Positions 1-7,136 of a stretch of 13,155 nucleotides of DNA are shown here, piece after piece. Made by a program: the position numbers and the translations under genes. The notes beneath the pieces are model-generated. The model made no database searches, was not told the DNA's origin, and saw nothing but the letters and a program-made list of their open reading frames with translations. This DNA is from Alphaproteobacteria bacterium (GTDB lineage Bacteria > Pseudomonadota > Alphaproteobacteria > RF32 > CAG-239): positions 1 to 13,155 of the forward strand of contig JAFTNB010000195.1 in assembly GCA_017452115.1 (NCBI GenBank), written 5' to 3'. The stretch's first letter is position 1, and every line of letters begins with the position of its first letter.

Positions 1-704
1 GTTTTCTTAAAGTTCAGGCTCATATTGCTGGGGTTGCCCAGGCTGTCATAAATCAGTGCCGATACTTTTTGATTAGCGCCAATTTTATCCGAACTCGGCA
101 AGTTTGCGCCAAAGCTGATTTGCTGGGTTGGCGTTGCCGTTCCGCCGATGGTCGAAAGGTTAATCGGACGCAAGTTGCGGCTATCAATAATATTATCATT
201 GATATGAACAACATTACCATTAGTATCAAAATAGGCCTTCATATAATCAATACCATTGATATTAATTACGGTTGCATTAGGATATTTGTCCCATGGTATT
301 AATGTCCAGCCTTGTGCATAATAACCACCTGTATTGACCAGATAACCATTATTATCAATATCAAAATCACCGGCACGTGTATATGCCCAAAGATCACCTG
401 CTCCCGGATGGGCGGCCTGATTGACAACGAAAAAGCCTTCTCCGCTAATACCTAAAGCCGTTGAAGAGGTTGTCGATGCTAACAAACCATGAACATTAAT
501 TCCCTGTTTTGCAGCTGGTTGAACACCTCCGGGAGAATATCTGGAAGTTGAGGTTTGCTTGGTTATCAAAGTTTGAAAAGAAGTATTTACACCTTTATAA
601 CCAACAGTATTTACGTTCACGATATTATCAGAGATTGCACCCATCGCGCTGGATTGGGCGGACAAACCTGATATACCGGACTGCATTGCACCAAAAATAC
701 TCAT
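1..704 (-). CDS. flgE: Flagellar hook protein FlgE, N-terminal part (runs off the window)
   Basis: Structural subunit of the flagellar hook, exported through the flagellar type III apparatus. About 234 codons are present and the C-terminal part lies beyond base 1. The frame opens with MSIFGAMQSGISGLSAQSSA, the rod/hook N-terminal heptad region, followed by the signature NIVNVNTVGYKG (family form N-I-A-N-V-N-T-V-G-Y-K). Further on come GISGEGFFVV and YTRAGDFDIDNNGYLV, both typical of FlgE/FlgF/FlgG proteins. The order fliK-flgD-flgE favours FlgE over FlgG or FlgF. The ATG at 704-702 is preceded by AGGAGA with six bases between, which fixes the start. It is the third gene of the hook operon, 43 bases after flgD, and is presumably read from the sigma-54 promoter upstream of fliK. 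Confidence is high for the family and good for FlgE specifically. Confidence 0.93.
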   Translation of the reverse strand, partial: MSIFGAMQSGISGLSAQSSAMGAISDNIVNVNTVGYKGVNTSFQTLITKQTSTSRYSPGGVQPAAKQGINVHGLLASTTSSTALGISGEGFFVVNQAAHPGAGDLWAYTRAGDFDIDNNGYLVNTGGYYAQGWTLIPWDKYPNATVININGIDYMKAYFDTNGNVVHINDNIIDSRNLRPINLSTIGGTATPTQQISFGANLPSSDKIGANQKVSALIYDSLGNPSNMSLNFKK

Positions 705-747
705 TGTTTTTCTCCTAAAGTCTTAATTAATTATTTTGGAAGTGATT

Positions 748-1488
748 TTATATTTGTTCTGCTTCAGTATCAGAAGCTTCACTTCCGGAAACTTCTATTT
801 TTTTATCAAAATAGTCATCATTACGAATTGTAACAATATCGCCAAGTTGAGCTGTTACAGCATCACCAAGTCCGACATAAACCGTGCTATCATCACTGGC
901 AACACCGGTAACCTTACCAAATACTGTAGTGGTTACATTAGCGGATGTTTCGCCATCTCTTACACTAGTAGAAATACCGACCTGATAAGCTCCGTCTTCC
1001 AGTTGATTACCATTGACATCCTTACCATCCCATTCAAATTCATGAGTACCTGCTGTTATTTTACCTTGTTCAGAATAAACTATTTGTCCGTTCATATCCT
1101 TTACGGTAATAGTAACAGAAGAAACATCCTTATCTAAAGTATAGGCAGCTTTAGCTTTTCCGCCTTCTAAAGGCATAACATCACCAAGAACTTGAACTGT
1201 TTTACCAATATAAGATACTGCTTGAGCTCCTAAGTTAGCAACATTCATACTTAATAATGAGTCTAGTTTTTCATTGGTCTGAATGGCTTGTTCAACAGAA
1301 GAATATTGAACTAATTGGTTAGTAAATTCTGCAGTATCCATTGGATCTAATGGATCTTGATATTTTAATTGTGTGGTTAACAGAGTCAGAAATGTATTCA
1401 TATCTGCAGAAAGAGTCTGACGACTGGAATTGTCTGAGCCTGTATTGCTTTGAGCGTAACCGGTAATTCCGCTTATATCTACTGACAT
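748..1488 (-). CDS. flgD: Flagellar hook capping / hook assembly scaffold protein FlgD
   Basis: FlgD caps the growing hook and guides polymerisation of FlgE before being discarded. The 246-residue product shows the conserved N-terminal FlgD motif at about residues 29-75, including MNTFLTLLTTQLKYQDPLDP and then EFTNQLVQYSSVEQ. The C-terminal half (about 85-230) contains the Tudor/Ig-like region with GTHEFEWDGKDVNG and DGAYQVGIS, the standard FlgD pattern. Length is close to the usual 220-260 residues. The start at 1488 has AAGGAG upstream at good spacing. It lies 18 bases downstream of fliK and 43 bases upstream of flgE on the same strand, so the three form one operon. The last ~25 residues are acidic and rich in Glu, Ser and Asp. 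Nothing looks broken. Confidence 0.96.
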   Translation of the reverse strand: MSVDISGITGYAQSNTGSDNSSRQTLSADMNTFLTLLTTQLKYQDPLDPMDTAEFTNQLVQYSSVEQAIQTNEKLDSLLSMNVANLGAQAVSYIGKTVQVLGDVMPLEGGKAKAAYTLDKDVSSVTITVKDMNGQIVYSEQGKITAGTHEFEWDGKDVNGNQLEDGAYQVGISTSVRDGETSANVTTTVFGKVTGVASDDSTVYVGLGDAVTAQLGDIVTIRNDDYFDKKIEVSGSEASDTEAEQI

Positions 1489-1506
1489 TGTTCTTACTCC
1501 TTAAAA

Positions 1507-3273
1507 TTAAACTCTGATATTGAGAGCTGATTTTCCGTCCCAAATATTTTCCATTTGAGCTTGATTATCATTTCCACTTTCTGTTTCAAAGATTTTACCC
1601 ATAAAATGGCGCAGTCCGTTTTCTTCTTCTCTTTGTTGTTGCCATGTCTGATTATTATCCTGAAAAGAAAAACTCAAACTATTTTCATCTGTCTGAAAAC
1701 CTGCGTCGGCAAATGCTTTTTGCAGCGACTGCATATCTTTTTGCAAAATTTCCATGGTTTCCGGACGGCTAGAAATAATATGCGCCTGAAGTTTACCATC
1801 TTTAGAAAGCTGCAGCTTGATTTCAATATGTCCTAAATCTTCCGGCTTAAGACTAATATCAATTTTATCAACACCTTTAATTGCTGACTTGGTAATATTG
1901 ACCTTTACTTGTTCAATTACTTCACGGCTCATACCTTTGAAAACATCATCGACCGGAGATTTCATCTCCGCTGCCGGAGCAGAGGTTTTAGCTTGAGCTG
2001 CAACCCCATTATTCAAAGATGCGGAAGTCAGATTTGAAATATTATCAACACCACTGACTACCGCACCTGAAGTCACGGAGGTAATATTTTCTACCGGCAC
2101 CTGAATGGCAACACCTTGAGGGGTAATATTTGACGTTACAGCTGTAGGAATCGGGGAATGTGATGTTGCTGTTGTAATTGGGGAATTATCTGTCTTTATA
2201 TCAGAATTGACAGCTTGTTCAACAGCTTCATTAACAGCTAAATTATCGGCAAATATTTCCTGACGGGTTGAGTAGGAAATTTTTTCCTCTCCGTTAGTAA
2301 CTTTCACGTCTAATTTTACTTTTTTATTATCAACAATTTTATTATCAACAATAATTTCTTCATTCATTGCAACCATCAGTTCTTGAGTTATATCATCCGT
2401 ATTATTTTCCGTAACGTGAGTGGAAACAATTTCGGATTGGAACATATTGCGATGACTTATTGAAGCTTCTGTATCGTCTACAGATATTACAGGTTTTATA
2501 ACCTCATCATTTATAATGGCAGAAAACTCCGGCATAAGTTCCGGCTCAACAGCCTCCAGCATACTAATATCAATACCGTCTTTAGAAGTTTTTACTTGAG
2601 TAGTTGCAACATTAAGCAATTGAGGAAAAACAGCTTTACCATCTACATCTGTAATATTAGCCGGATTAAAGTTATTAATATATCCTTGAGAAACTGCCCG
2701 TACGAGCTCTGCTCCAGTCGTTGTAATAACTGTTTGGCCGGCACCATCAATATAATTAATTTCTCCCAATGCAGCTATATTTTCTAATATTTCAGGTGTT
2801 ATAAGCGGAGCAACAACACTATTTTCATCAACAACCAAAGAAGCCGTATTCTCAACATCCGCATCTACTGTTTGGGACGATACAGTTGAGGTTACAGTAT
2901 TATCCGGACGAACAGTTGTATCTGAATATGCAGCAACATCATCATAATTTGAGGTTTTGTTTTTTTCAGATTTTACAGAAGCACTATCTCCTTTAGAGAT
3001 ATCTTTACTTTTAGATTTGCGTTCTTTTATCGGCTTAGCATCATCTTTAGAAACTACATTATCATCTTCAGCCGATAAAGCTTTTTTTTCTGCATAATCC
3101 GGAGTTTTTACTTTTGAATTATCAGCAACAGAAACAATGGATTTTGAAGGAGATACAATATTTTGTTCACCTGCACCGATTAAACTGGCAAATTCAAATG
3201 TTCCAACATTTTCTGTCATCTTACGAAACATTGCTAAAACAGAATTTTGGTTATTTATATCTTTAATTTCCAT
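1507..3273 (-). CDS. fliK: Flagellar hook-length control protein FliK
   Basis: FliK measures hook length and switches flagellar export from hook to filament substrates. The 588-residue product is recognised by its C-terminal Flg_hook domain at about residues 455-545, containing ISLKPEDLGHIEIKLQ (from residue 473) and then RPETMEILQKDMQSLQKAF and DAGF. This matches the family pattern L-x-P-x-x-L-G-x-(I/V). The preceding ~440 residues are low-complexity, rich in Ser, Thr, Val, Asn and Asp with few aromatics, as expected for the fast-diverging ruler part. A Gln/Glu-rich tail follows the domain, as in other FliK proteins. The ATG at 3273-3271 follows GAGGA by four bases. It is the first gene of the hook operon, with a sigma-54 promoter about 40-55 bases upstream. 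The N-terminal part alone would not be identifiable, so the call rests on the C-terminal domain and on flgD and flgE next door. Confidence 0.93.
   Translation of the reverse strand: MEIKDINNQNSVLAMFRKMTENVGTFEFASLIGAGEQNIVSPSKSIVSVADNSKVKTPDYAEKKALSAEDDNVVSKDDAKPIKERKSKSKDISKGDSASVKSEKNKTSNYDDVAAYSDTTVRPDNTVTSTVSSQTVDADVENTASLVVDENSVVAPLITPEILENIAALGEINYIDGAGQTVITTTGAELVRAVSQGYINNFNPANITDVDGKAVFPQLLNVATTQVKTSKDGIDISMLEAVEPELMPEFSAIINDEVIKPVISVDDTEASISHRNMFQSEIVSTHVTENNTDDITQELMVAMNEEIIVDNKIVDNKKVKLDVKVTNGEEKISYSTRQEIFADNLAVNEAVEQAVNSDIKTDNSPITTATSHSPIPTAVTSNITPQGVAIQVPVENITSVTSGAVVSGVDNISNLTSASLNNGVAAQAKTSAPAAEMKSPVDDVFKGMSREVIEQVKVNITKSAIKGVDKIDISLKPEDLGHIEIKLQLSKDGKLQAHIISSRPETMEILQKDMQSLQKAFADAGFQTDENSLSFSFQDNNQTWQQQREEENGLRHFMGKIFETESGNDNQAQMENIWDGKSALNIRV
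2322..2351. repeat. Perfect 15-bp tandem duplication inside fliK
   Basis: TTTTATTATCAACAA occurs twice back to back. It is in frame and encodes IVDNK-IVDNK in the variable ruler part of FliK. The 15-base unit adds five residues without shifting the frame, so copy-number changes by slippage could alter ruler length. Only two copies are present. Confidence 0.75.
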
Positions 3274-3312
3274 CGCATCCTCGCATTATAAAAATCAACT
3301 TGAATTGTATAA

Positions 3313-3328
3313 TGCAAATTACGTGCCA
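3313..3328 (-). promoter_or_regulatory. Sigma-54 (-24/-12) promoter of the fliK-flgD-flgE operon
   Basis: On the minus strand the sequence reads TGGCACG-TAAT-TTGCA, with ten bases between the GG and the GC. This matches the RpoN consensus (TGGCAC-N5-TTGC) at every key position. The implied transcript start, near 3302, is about 30 bases before the fliK ATG. Sigma-54 control of hook genes is well known in flagellated proteobacteria. An activator site should lie upstream; the stretch at 3353-3371 has a faint resemblance to a flagellar enhancer but is not convincing. Confidence 0.88.
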
Positions 3329-3377
3329 TTTTTTATAATCTTTTTATTGTTTCAGCAAACTTATACCGCAAAATATC

Positions 3378-3405
3378 TTGAATTTTATTTGAATTTTAGT
3401 AATAT
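3378..3405 (+). promoter_or_regulatory. Weak candidate sigma-70 promoter for the cysteine-rich gene at 3443
   Basis: TTGAAT (3378-3383) and TAATAT (3400-3405) are separated by 16 bases and would start a transcript near 3412, about 30 bases before the ATG. The region is very AT-rich, so such matches are easy to find by chance. The Shine-Dalgarno before 3443 is also weak, being only purine-rich AAAGAAAG. The promoter sits back to back with the sigma-54 promoter of fliK. Confidence 0.3.
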
Positions 3406-3442
3406 GAGTGTAAGTTAATCGTAGTTAAAGAAAGTATCGCAG

Positions 3443-4132
3443 ATGAAGAAAATTATGGCTTGTTTGTTTTTTGTTGCTGTGCTGGCAGATGCTACAAATG
3501 CCAATGCAATTGCAATTATGAATACGGCAAAAAGCAAAAAACAGGTGCAAATTCAAGCCCCCGCCACAAATAATCCGCAAGTCATGTCACCGGAAGCTAA
3601 AGGCAGGTATTGTCAGCAACAAGGTTTTAAACTTCTTAATTGCAGCGATCCGTATATTGCCGGCGAACGTTGTGAATTAGATCCGGCTTTTGTCAAAGAA
3701 TGTATTTGCAAACCGGAATTTAACAAACCATGTTTGGAAACCCAAGGATTGAAAGGCATGGGAATGCGTTGCGGCGGTATGTATACCAATTGCTGCAGCA
3801 TGGCATGTAAAAATCCATATGCCACTCTCGCCAGCTGTCAGGAGCAAGGATTAGAGGAAATTCATAGCGAGAGGGATTATAATGATTGCGGAGATGTTTG
3901 TTATGTATGCAAAGATACTTGTCTAAAGGGAACGCCTGAAAGGATGTGTCCCTACGGACAGAAATGCCAACCCATTGACGGGGTTCGCAGTCAGCAGGGA
4001 CAACGCTGTTGCAACTGCCAATGTCCTGACGGACAAAAAGTGTGTATGGGCGTTTGCATCGCCAAAGAAGCGTGTTGTCCAGCGTGCAAAGAAGGATATA
4101 AATGTTCTGACGGTTTTTGTCACGCACAATAA
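3443..4132 (+). CDS. Secreted cysteine-rich protein, 28 cysteines after the signal peptide (family unknown)
   Basis: I do not recognise a named family. The 229-residue product starts with a clear signal peptide: MKKIM, a hydrophobic core, and a likely cut after NANA near residue 22. The mature part has 28 cysteines, an even number, as expected for a disulfide-stabilised protein outside the cytoplasm. Residues ~27-52 are a Lys/Gln/Ala/Pro linker. A first cysteine domain (~57-155) contains ECIC, NCCSMAC and CGDVCYVC. A second (~159-229) has CPYGQKC, CCNCQCPDGQKVC, CCPACKEGYKC and a final CSDGFC, resembling short EGF- or TIL-like modules in spacing. There is no lipobox or sortase motif and no later membrane segment, so it should be free in the periplasm or exported. 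The first domain shares its cysteine pattern with the protein at 7876. The gene lies alone between the flagellar operon and alr, ending one base from the convergent alr stop. Confidence 0.85.
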   Translation: MKKIMACLFFVAVLADATNANAIAIMNTAKSKKQVQIQAPATNNPQVMSPEAKGRYCQQQGFKLLNCSDPYIAGERCELDPAFVKECICKPEFNKPCLETQGLKGMGMRCGGMYTNCCSMACKNPYATLASCQEQGLEEIHSERDYNDCGDVCYVCKDTCLKGTPERMCPYGQKCQPIDGVRSQQGQRCCNCQCPDGQKVCMGVCIAKEACCPACKEGYKCSDGFCHAQ

Positions 4133-4133
4133 C

Positions 4134-5222
4134 TTACTTTAAATACCTGCGCTCAAAACGGGTATTTTTGCCAATCCGTGATAATATTTCATAAGAAATA
4201 GTTCCGGCATCTTGTCCTATATTATCTAAAGTATAGGTATCATCCAAGATATTAACCATATCACCAACTTCGATATTAGAAATTCCCGTAACATCACAAA
4301 TCAGATTATCCATAGACACTCGACCGATTACTCTAATTTCAGAGCGCTGGTGATTTTTGTGAAGATATACTTTGCCAACATTAGACAGAGAACGAGGATA
4401 ACCATCACCATAGCCAATTGATACAATAGCTATGTTGCGTTGGGTATCGGCACGATAAGTGGCAGAATAACCGACATATTCTCCTTGAGCAAGCGGAGCA
4501 ATTTCCAATACGGGGGCTTTTACCGTTACTATAGCTTTCATCGTATTAGGGCGGTTAGGAGCTGTGTTTATTCCATACATTGCAGCCCCAAGGCGTACCA
4601 TGTCAAAATGATATTCTTCCCCCAAGAACACACCATCAGAAGCCGAAAGAGAAGCCGGTATATCTTTAAAATATTGATTACGTAAACGAATAAAATTATC
4701 TAATTGCTTAACATTCATAAAATGCCCGCAAACATCCGCACAGGCTAAATGTGACATAACAAGCCCAAACCCGGCTATATCTTCCGTACTCAACCCAGCC
4801 AAATCTTGCTCTCGAAAGCCAAGGCGATTTAATCCGGTTTCAATATGAACAACCGGTTTTATGTCTGTAATCCGGTTTTGTTTCCAAAATATTAATTGCT
4901 CGGAACTGCTAATTACCGGAGTTAAATTATACCGCTTAAATAAACTGACGTTATCATCACCCATTCCTTGCAAAACATAAATAATAGCTTCCGGAATTTG
5001 TGAACGAATATTTGCCCCTTCCACTGCATGAGCAACAAAGAAATGGCGGCAATTACCATATTTATATAGATAAGCAGAAACTTCTTCTGCCCCTAAACCA
5101 TAAGCATCATCCTTAACCACAGCGGCTGCAATTGCATTAGGGGCAAGCTTTTGCAAATTATAATAATTATCCAATAAGGCAGGAAGATTTATTTCTAAAA
5201 CAGGTCTTGTCAAAACAGGCAT
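4134..5222 (-). CDS. alr: Alanine racemase (PLP-dependent)
   Basis: Interconverts L- and D-alanine with pyridoxal phosphate, supplying D-alanine for peptidoglycan in the cytoplasm. The 362-residue product shows the PLP lysine Lys37 in AVVKDDAYGLG (family form V-K-A-x-A-Y-G-x-G), ETGLNRLGF near residues 128-136, and the catalytic tyrosine Tyr252 in YVGYSATY. It also has SIGYGDGYPR (268-277) and the substrate-loop motif GRVSMDN (300-306). Length is normal (about 360-380). The usual Ala after the PLP lysine is Asp38, a small deviation. The ATG at 5222-5220 has AAGGA upstream at a rather long spacing of 12; no better start exists. It is convergent with the cysteine-rich gene (stops one base apart) and divergent from the TatD gene with a 47-base gap. 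No intrinsic terminator is visible between the convergent ends. A second racemase elsewhere (dadX-like) cannot be excluded from one window. Confidence 0.95.
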   Translation of the reverse strand: MPVLTRPVLEINLPALLDNYYNLQKLAPNAIAAAVVKDDAYGLGAEEVSAYLYKYGNCRHFFVAHAVEGANIRSQIPEAIIYVLQGMGDDNVSLFKRYNLTPVISSSEQLIFWKQNRITDIKPVVHIETGLNRLGFREQDLAGLSTEDIAGFGLVMSHLACADVCGHFMNVKQLDNFIRLRNQYFKDIPASLSASDGVFLGEEYHFDMVRLGAAMYGINTAPNRPNTMKAIVTVKAPVLEIAPLAQGEYVGYSATYRADTQRNIAIVSIGYGDGYPRSLSNVGKVYLHKNHQRSEIRVIGRVSMDNLICDVTGISNIEVGDMVNILDDTYTLDNIGQDAGTISYEILSRIGKNTRFERRYLK

Positions 5223-5269
5223 TTGTTTATAATATCCTTTTTATAATTTAAACGAGGAACATTCTTAAT
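5223..5269. promoter_or_regulatory. Short divergent control region between alr and the TatD-family gene
   Basis: These 47 bases must serve both genes unless transcripts start inside them. Two TATAAT hexamers are present on the plus strand (5228-5233 and 5242-5247), but neither has a recognisable -35 element. The TatD gene has GAGGA at 5254-5258, eleven bases before its ATG. The promoter assignment is weak. Confidence 0.3.
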
Positions 5270-6025
5270 ATGCAGTTTATGGATACACATGTACATTTGC
5301 AAGATTTTAATAACAGAAATGCAACGGAGATTATAAATCAAGCACAAAAAGCCGGCGTATCTGATTTTGTCTGCATATCAGTGCATGAAAATGACTGGGT
5401 AAAAGTTGATGACATTGCACATATGTTTCCGCAAAATATAATTCCATCGTTTGGAATACATCCTTGGCATGTTGAGAAATGTTCTGATAATTGGGTACAT
5501 AAACTGGAATTTTTTTTACAAAAATATCCGTCAGCGGCAATAGGGGAATGCGGAATTGACAGAAGCAAAAATATTGACATACATTTACAAGAAAAAATAT
5601 TTTTTCAACAGATAGAATTAGCTCAAGATTTATGTCGGACATTAATTATTCATGCCGTAAAAGCACAAGAACAAATTGAAAAGCTATGGAATAAGTTTCC
5701 TAAAAAAACAATTTTTCATTCATTTAATAGTAGTTTGGAATTTTTGCAACAAATTATAAAACATGGTTTTTATGTGGGAATTAATTTTTCAATTTTACGA
5801 CATCCAAAGAAAGAACAAATATTAAAGAATATTCCATTAAAACAATTACTGACGGAAACAGATGCTCCTTATCAGCCAAAAGAAAAAAACGGAGAAAATT
5901 ACCCTGCCCTATTACCGCAATTAGTAAAAGAAATCGCACTTATCCGAGGAGATAATACGGAAACTTGTGCGCAACAAATATATGAAAATGCAAATTTTAT
6001 TTTTAAGCAATGTGAGAAAAAATAA
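5270..6025 (+). CDS. TatD-family metal-dependent hydrolase (putative DNase)
   Basis: Member of the TatD group of amidohydrolase-fold, divalent-metal-dependent enzymes, several of which act as 3'-5' exonucleases on DNA or RNA. Metal ligands are visible in order: His7 and His9 in DTHVHL, FGIHPWHV (61-68), Glu93 in IGECGID, His128 in IIHAVKA, His150 in HSFNSS, and Asp198 in LLTETDAPYQ. Length (251 residues) is normal. Family members usually read H-S-R-x-A around the fourth ligand, and here the Arg is replaced (HAVKA); the H-C-F-x-G-S motif is HSFNSS. These deviations suggest a divergent paralogue rather than the main housekeeping TatD. The first ATG (5270) is better placed relative to GAGGA than the next one (5279). 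Its stop shares one base with the tcdA start (TAATG), so the two are probably translationally coupled. Confidence 0.88.
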   Translation: MQFMDTHVHLQDFNNRNATEIINQAQKAGVSDFVCISVHENDWVKVDDIAHMFPQNIIPSFGIHPWHVEKCSDNWVHKLEFFLQKYPSAAIGECGIDRSKNIDIHLQEKIFFQQIELAQDLCRTLIIHAVKAQEQIEKLWNKFPKKTIFHSFNSSLEFLQQIIKHGFYVGINFSILRHPKKEQILKNIPLKQLLTETDAPYQPKEKNGENYPALLPQLVKEIALIRGDNTETCAQQIYENANFIFKQCEKK

Positions 6026-6798
6026 TGTACAAAGAGAATCGAAGATTTCAAAGAACAGAAGCTTTGCTAGGTAGTGAAGCTATGAATAAATTACAAAATT
6101 CTTGCGTTATTGTTGTAGGACTGGGAGCTGTTGGAGGGTATGCACTTGAGGCTTTGGCTCGTTCGGGTATCGGTAAATTAATTTTAGTAGATTTTGATAT
6201 AGTCGAAGAAAGTAACATCAATCGACAGATATTAGCCTTATCTTCCACGATAGGAAAATCAAAAACAGCTATTGCCAAAGAACGTGTATTGCAAATTAAT
6301 CCCGATTGTCTGGTAGAAACCAAAGAAACATTTGTAAATGCAGACACTTTAGACAGTCTATTGCAATATGAGCCAGACATGGTAGTGGATGCAATAGATG
6401 CACTTAATCCTAAATGTTGCTTGATAGAAGAATTGTACAAACGTGAAATTCCATTTATTTCATCTATGGGTGCGGCTCTCAAAACTAATCCGGCATGCAT
6501 TAAATTTGCGAAATTAAGTAACAGCAAAAATTGCAGTCTGGCTCGTTTTATCAGAAAACGACTAAAAAAACGAGGAGTAGATATATCGCAGATTGATTGT
6601 GTTTTCTCTGATGAACAAACAGAATTATCGGAAAATGCAATTTTTAGGGACGAAGAAAGCACCAATACAGAAATTAGTGCCGGACAACGAGGAAGAATCC
6701 GCAATACTCTCGGCTCGCTCCCAACAATTACAGCCATTTTCGGACTAACAATAGCAAATCAAGTAATTTTGAAATTAAGCAGGAAACAGGAAAATTAA
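6025..6798 (+). CDS. tcdA: tRNA threonylcarbamoyladenosine dehydratase TcdA (ThiF/E1-like)
   Basis: TcdA uses ATP to cyclise t6A at position 37 of ANN-decoding tRNAs to ct6A. The 257-residue product has the ThiF/E1 Rossmann fold: FQRTEALLG near the N-terminus, the nucleotide loop VVGLGAVGG (30-38), ALARSGIGKLILVDFD (43-58) with Asp56/Asp58, then SNINRQ (63-68) and IGKSKT (76-81) with the ATP-contacting Arg and Lys. INPDCLVE and VDAIDAL follow in the expected order. The C-terminal TLGSLPTITAIFGLTIANQ matches the TcdA/CsdL/YgdL end and separates it from ThiF and MoeB, which carry zinc-binding CxxC pairs that I do not see here. It overlaps the TatD gene by one base. It ends six bases before the convergent Abi_2 remnant, and no clear terminator is visible after its stop. 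Confidence 0.9.
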   Translation: MYKENRRFQRTEALLGSEAMNKLQNSCVIVVGLGAVGGYALEALARSGIGKLILVDFDIVEESNINRQILALSSTIGKSKTAIAKERVLQINPDCLVETKETFVNADTLDSLLQYEPDMVVDAIDALNPKCCLIEELYKREIPFISSMGAALKTNPACIKFAKLSNSKNCSLARFIRKRLKKRGVDISQIDCVFSDEQTELSENAIFRDEESTNTEISAGQRGRIRNTLGSLPTITAIFGLTIANQVILKLSRKQEN

Positions 6799-6803
6799 AA
6801 TTA

Positions 6804-7011
6804 TTATTCATTTATATTTTTGAGCATTTTACTAAACAATGGTAATCCTTGCCAGTTATCACTAAATCCCATTTTAGAAAAAGTAATAAGAGCATTAGTT
6901 TTTTGTACATATCGCATATTTAGTATCTTGTATTTGCATTCATCTACTTTTCAATTGTAATATTTTTTGAATAGCTGTTGTAGATGGCTTATAAAAAAAT
7001 ATTTGTGTCAT
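6804..7011 (-). pseudogene. Remnant of an Abi_2-type (AbiD/AbiF-like) abortive infection gene, internally deleted
   Basis: Only the two ends of an Abi_2 protein appear to remain. From the ATG at 7011, the first reading frame contains FYKPSTTAIQKILQLKSR, then TGA (6942-6940), then MQIQDTKYAI. Abi_2 proteins typically begin with K-P-x-T-x-x-x-Q-I-x-x-L-x-S-R-G-(M/L)-x-I, so the TGA sits where Gly is expected (GGA to TGA is one change). After about ten more residues, similarity resumes in another frame with FSKMGFSDNWQGLPLF, stopping at 6804. Abi_2 proteins characteristically end with M-G-F-P-x-x-W-x-x-x-P-L-(F/W). An intact member has about 300 residues, so some 200 residues, including the HEPN-type RN...H region, are gone. 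The start is backed by AAGGA six bases upstream and by a strong promoter. The match was made from memory of the family. If wrong, this is simply a gene-free stretch with three tiny reading frames. Confidence 0.58.
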
Positions 7012-7033
7012 TTGCAGTCCTTAAATAGACGAA

Positions 7034-7090
7034 ACCCCTTCATTTTCACATCATTCATTATGGTTAATGAAGCTAAGTGGAAGGGGTGTG
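7034..7090 (-). ncRNA. Candidate structured RNA / 5' leader ahead of the Abi_2 remnant
   Basis: Read on the minus strand, 7087-7034 folds into one long irregular hairpin. An outer stem pairs ACCCCTTC with GAAGGGGT (8 bp). A short CAC/GTG helix follows after an AAAAT bulge, then a TTAGC/TGAT internal loop, then a perfect 7-bp stem TTCATTA/TAATGAA closed by the loop ACCA. A consensus-like promoter ends just upstream, so a transcript would begin near 7090, almost exactly at the base of the hairpin. The T-rich run after the stem (TTTCGTCTATTT) could end a short RNA, or the RNA could be the leader of the remnant gene, whose Shine-Dalgarno follows. Some abiF-like Abi_2 genes are known to be preceded by a conserved non-coding RNA. 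Whether this hairpin fits that Rfam motif cannot be decided by eye. Confidence 0.45.
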
Positions 7091-7096
7091 TTGTTT

Positions 7097-7127
7097 ATTA
7101 TATATGCGAAAACAATGCGTTTGTCAA
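7097..7127 (-). promoter_or_regulatory. Strong sigma-70-type promoter reading into the structured RNA and Abi_2 remnant
   Basis: On the minus strand a perfect -35 TTGACA (7127-7122) is followed by TATATA (7104-7099, 17-base spacer) and, overlapping it, a perfect TATAAT (7102-7097, 19-base spacer). It lies ten bases beyond the stop codon of the hypothetical gene at 7137 and points away from it, towards 7090. It is one of the best promoter matches in the window, yet the only gene downstream is broken. Confidence 0.65.
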
Positions 7128-7136
7128 GTTATAGTT

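Noticed and set aside
3720..4127. Long open frame on the minus strand opposite the first cysteine-rich gene
   Set aside because: It is the shadow of a Cys-rich coding frame; it has no ribosome site and no family resemblance, and the plus strand has a signal peptide and ordered cysteine motifs.
6048..6737. 229-codon open frame on the minus strand opposite tcdA
   Set aside because: tcdA has all expected motifs across the same bases, and the antisense product shows no recognisable features.
7008..7058. A 16-codon reading frame (MNDVKMKGFRLFKDCK) on the minus strand just before the Abi_2 remnant, stopping at its ATG
   Set aside because: It could be a leader peptide, but it has no Shine-Dalgarno, starts inside the hairpin stem, and is short enough to occur by chance.
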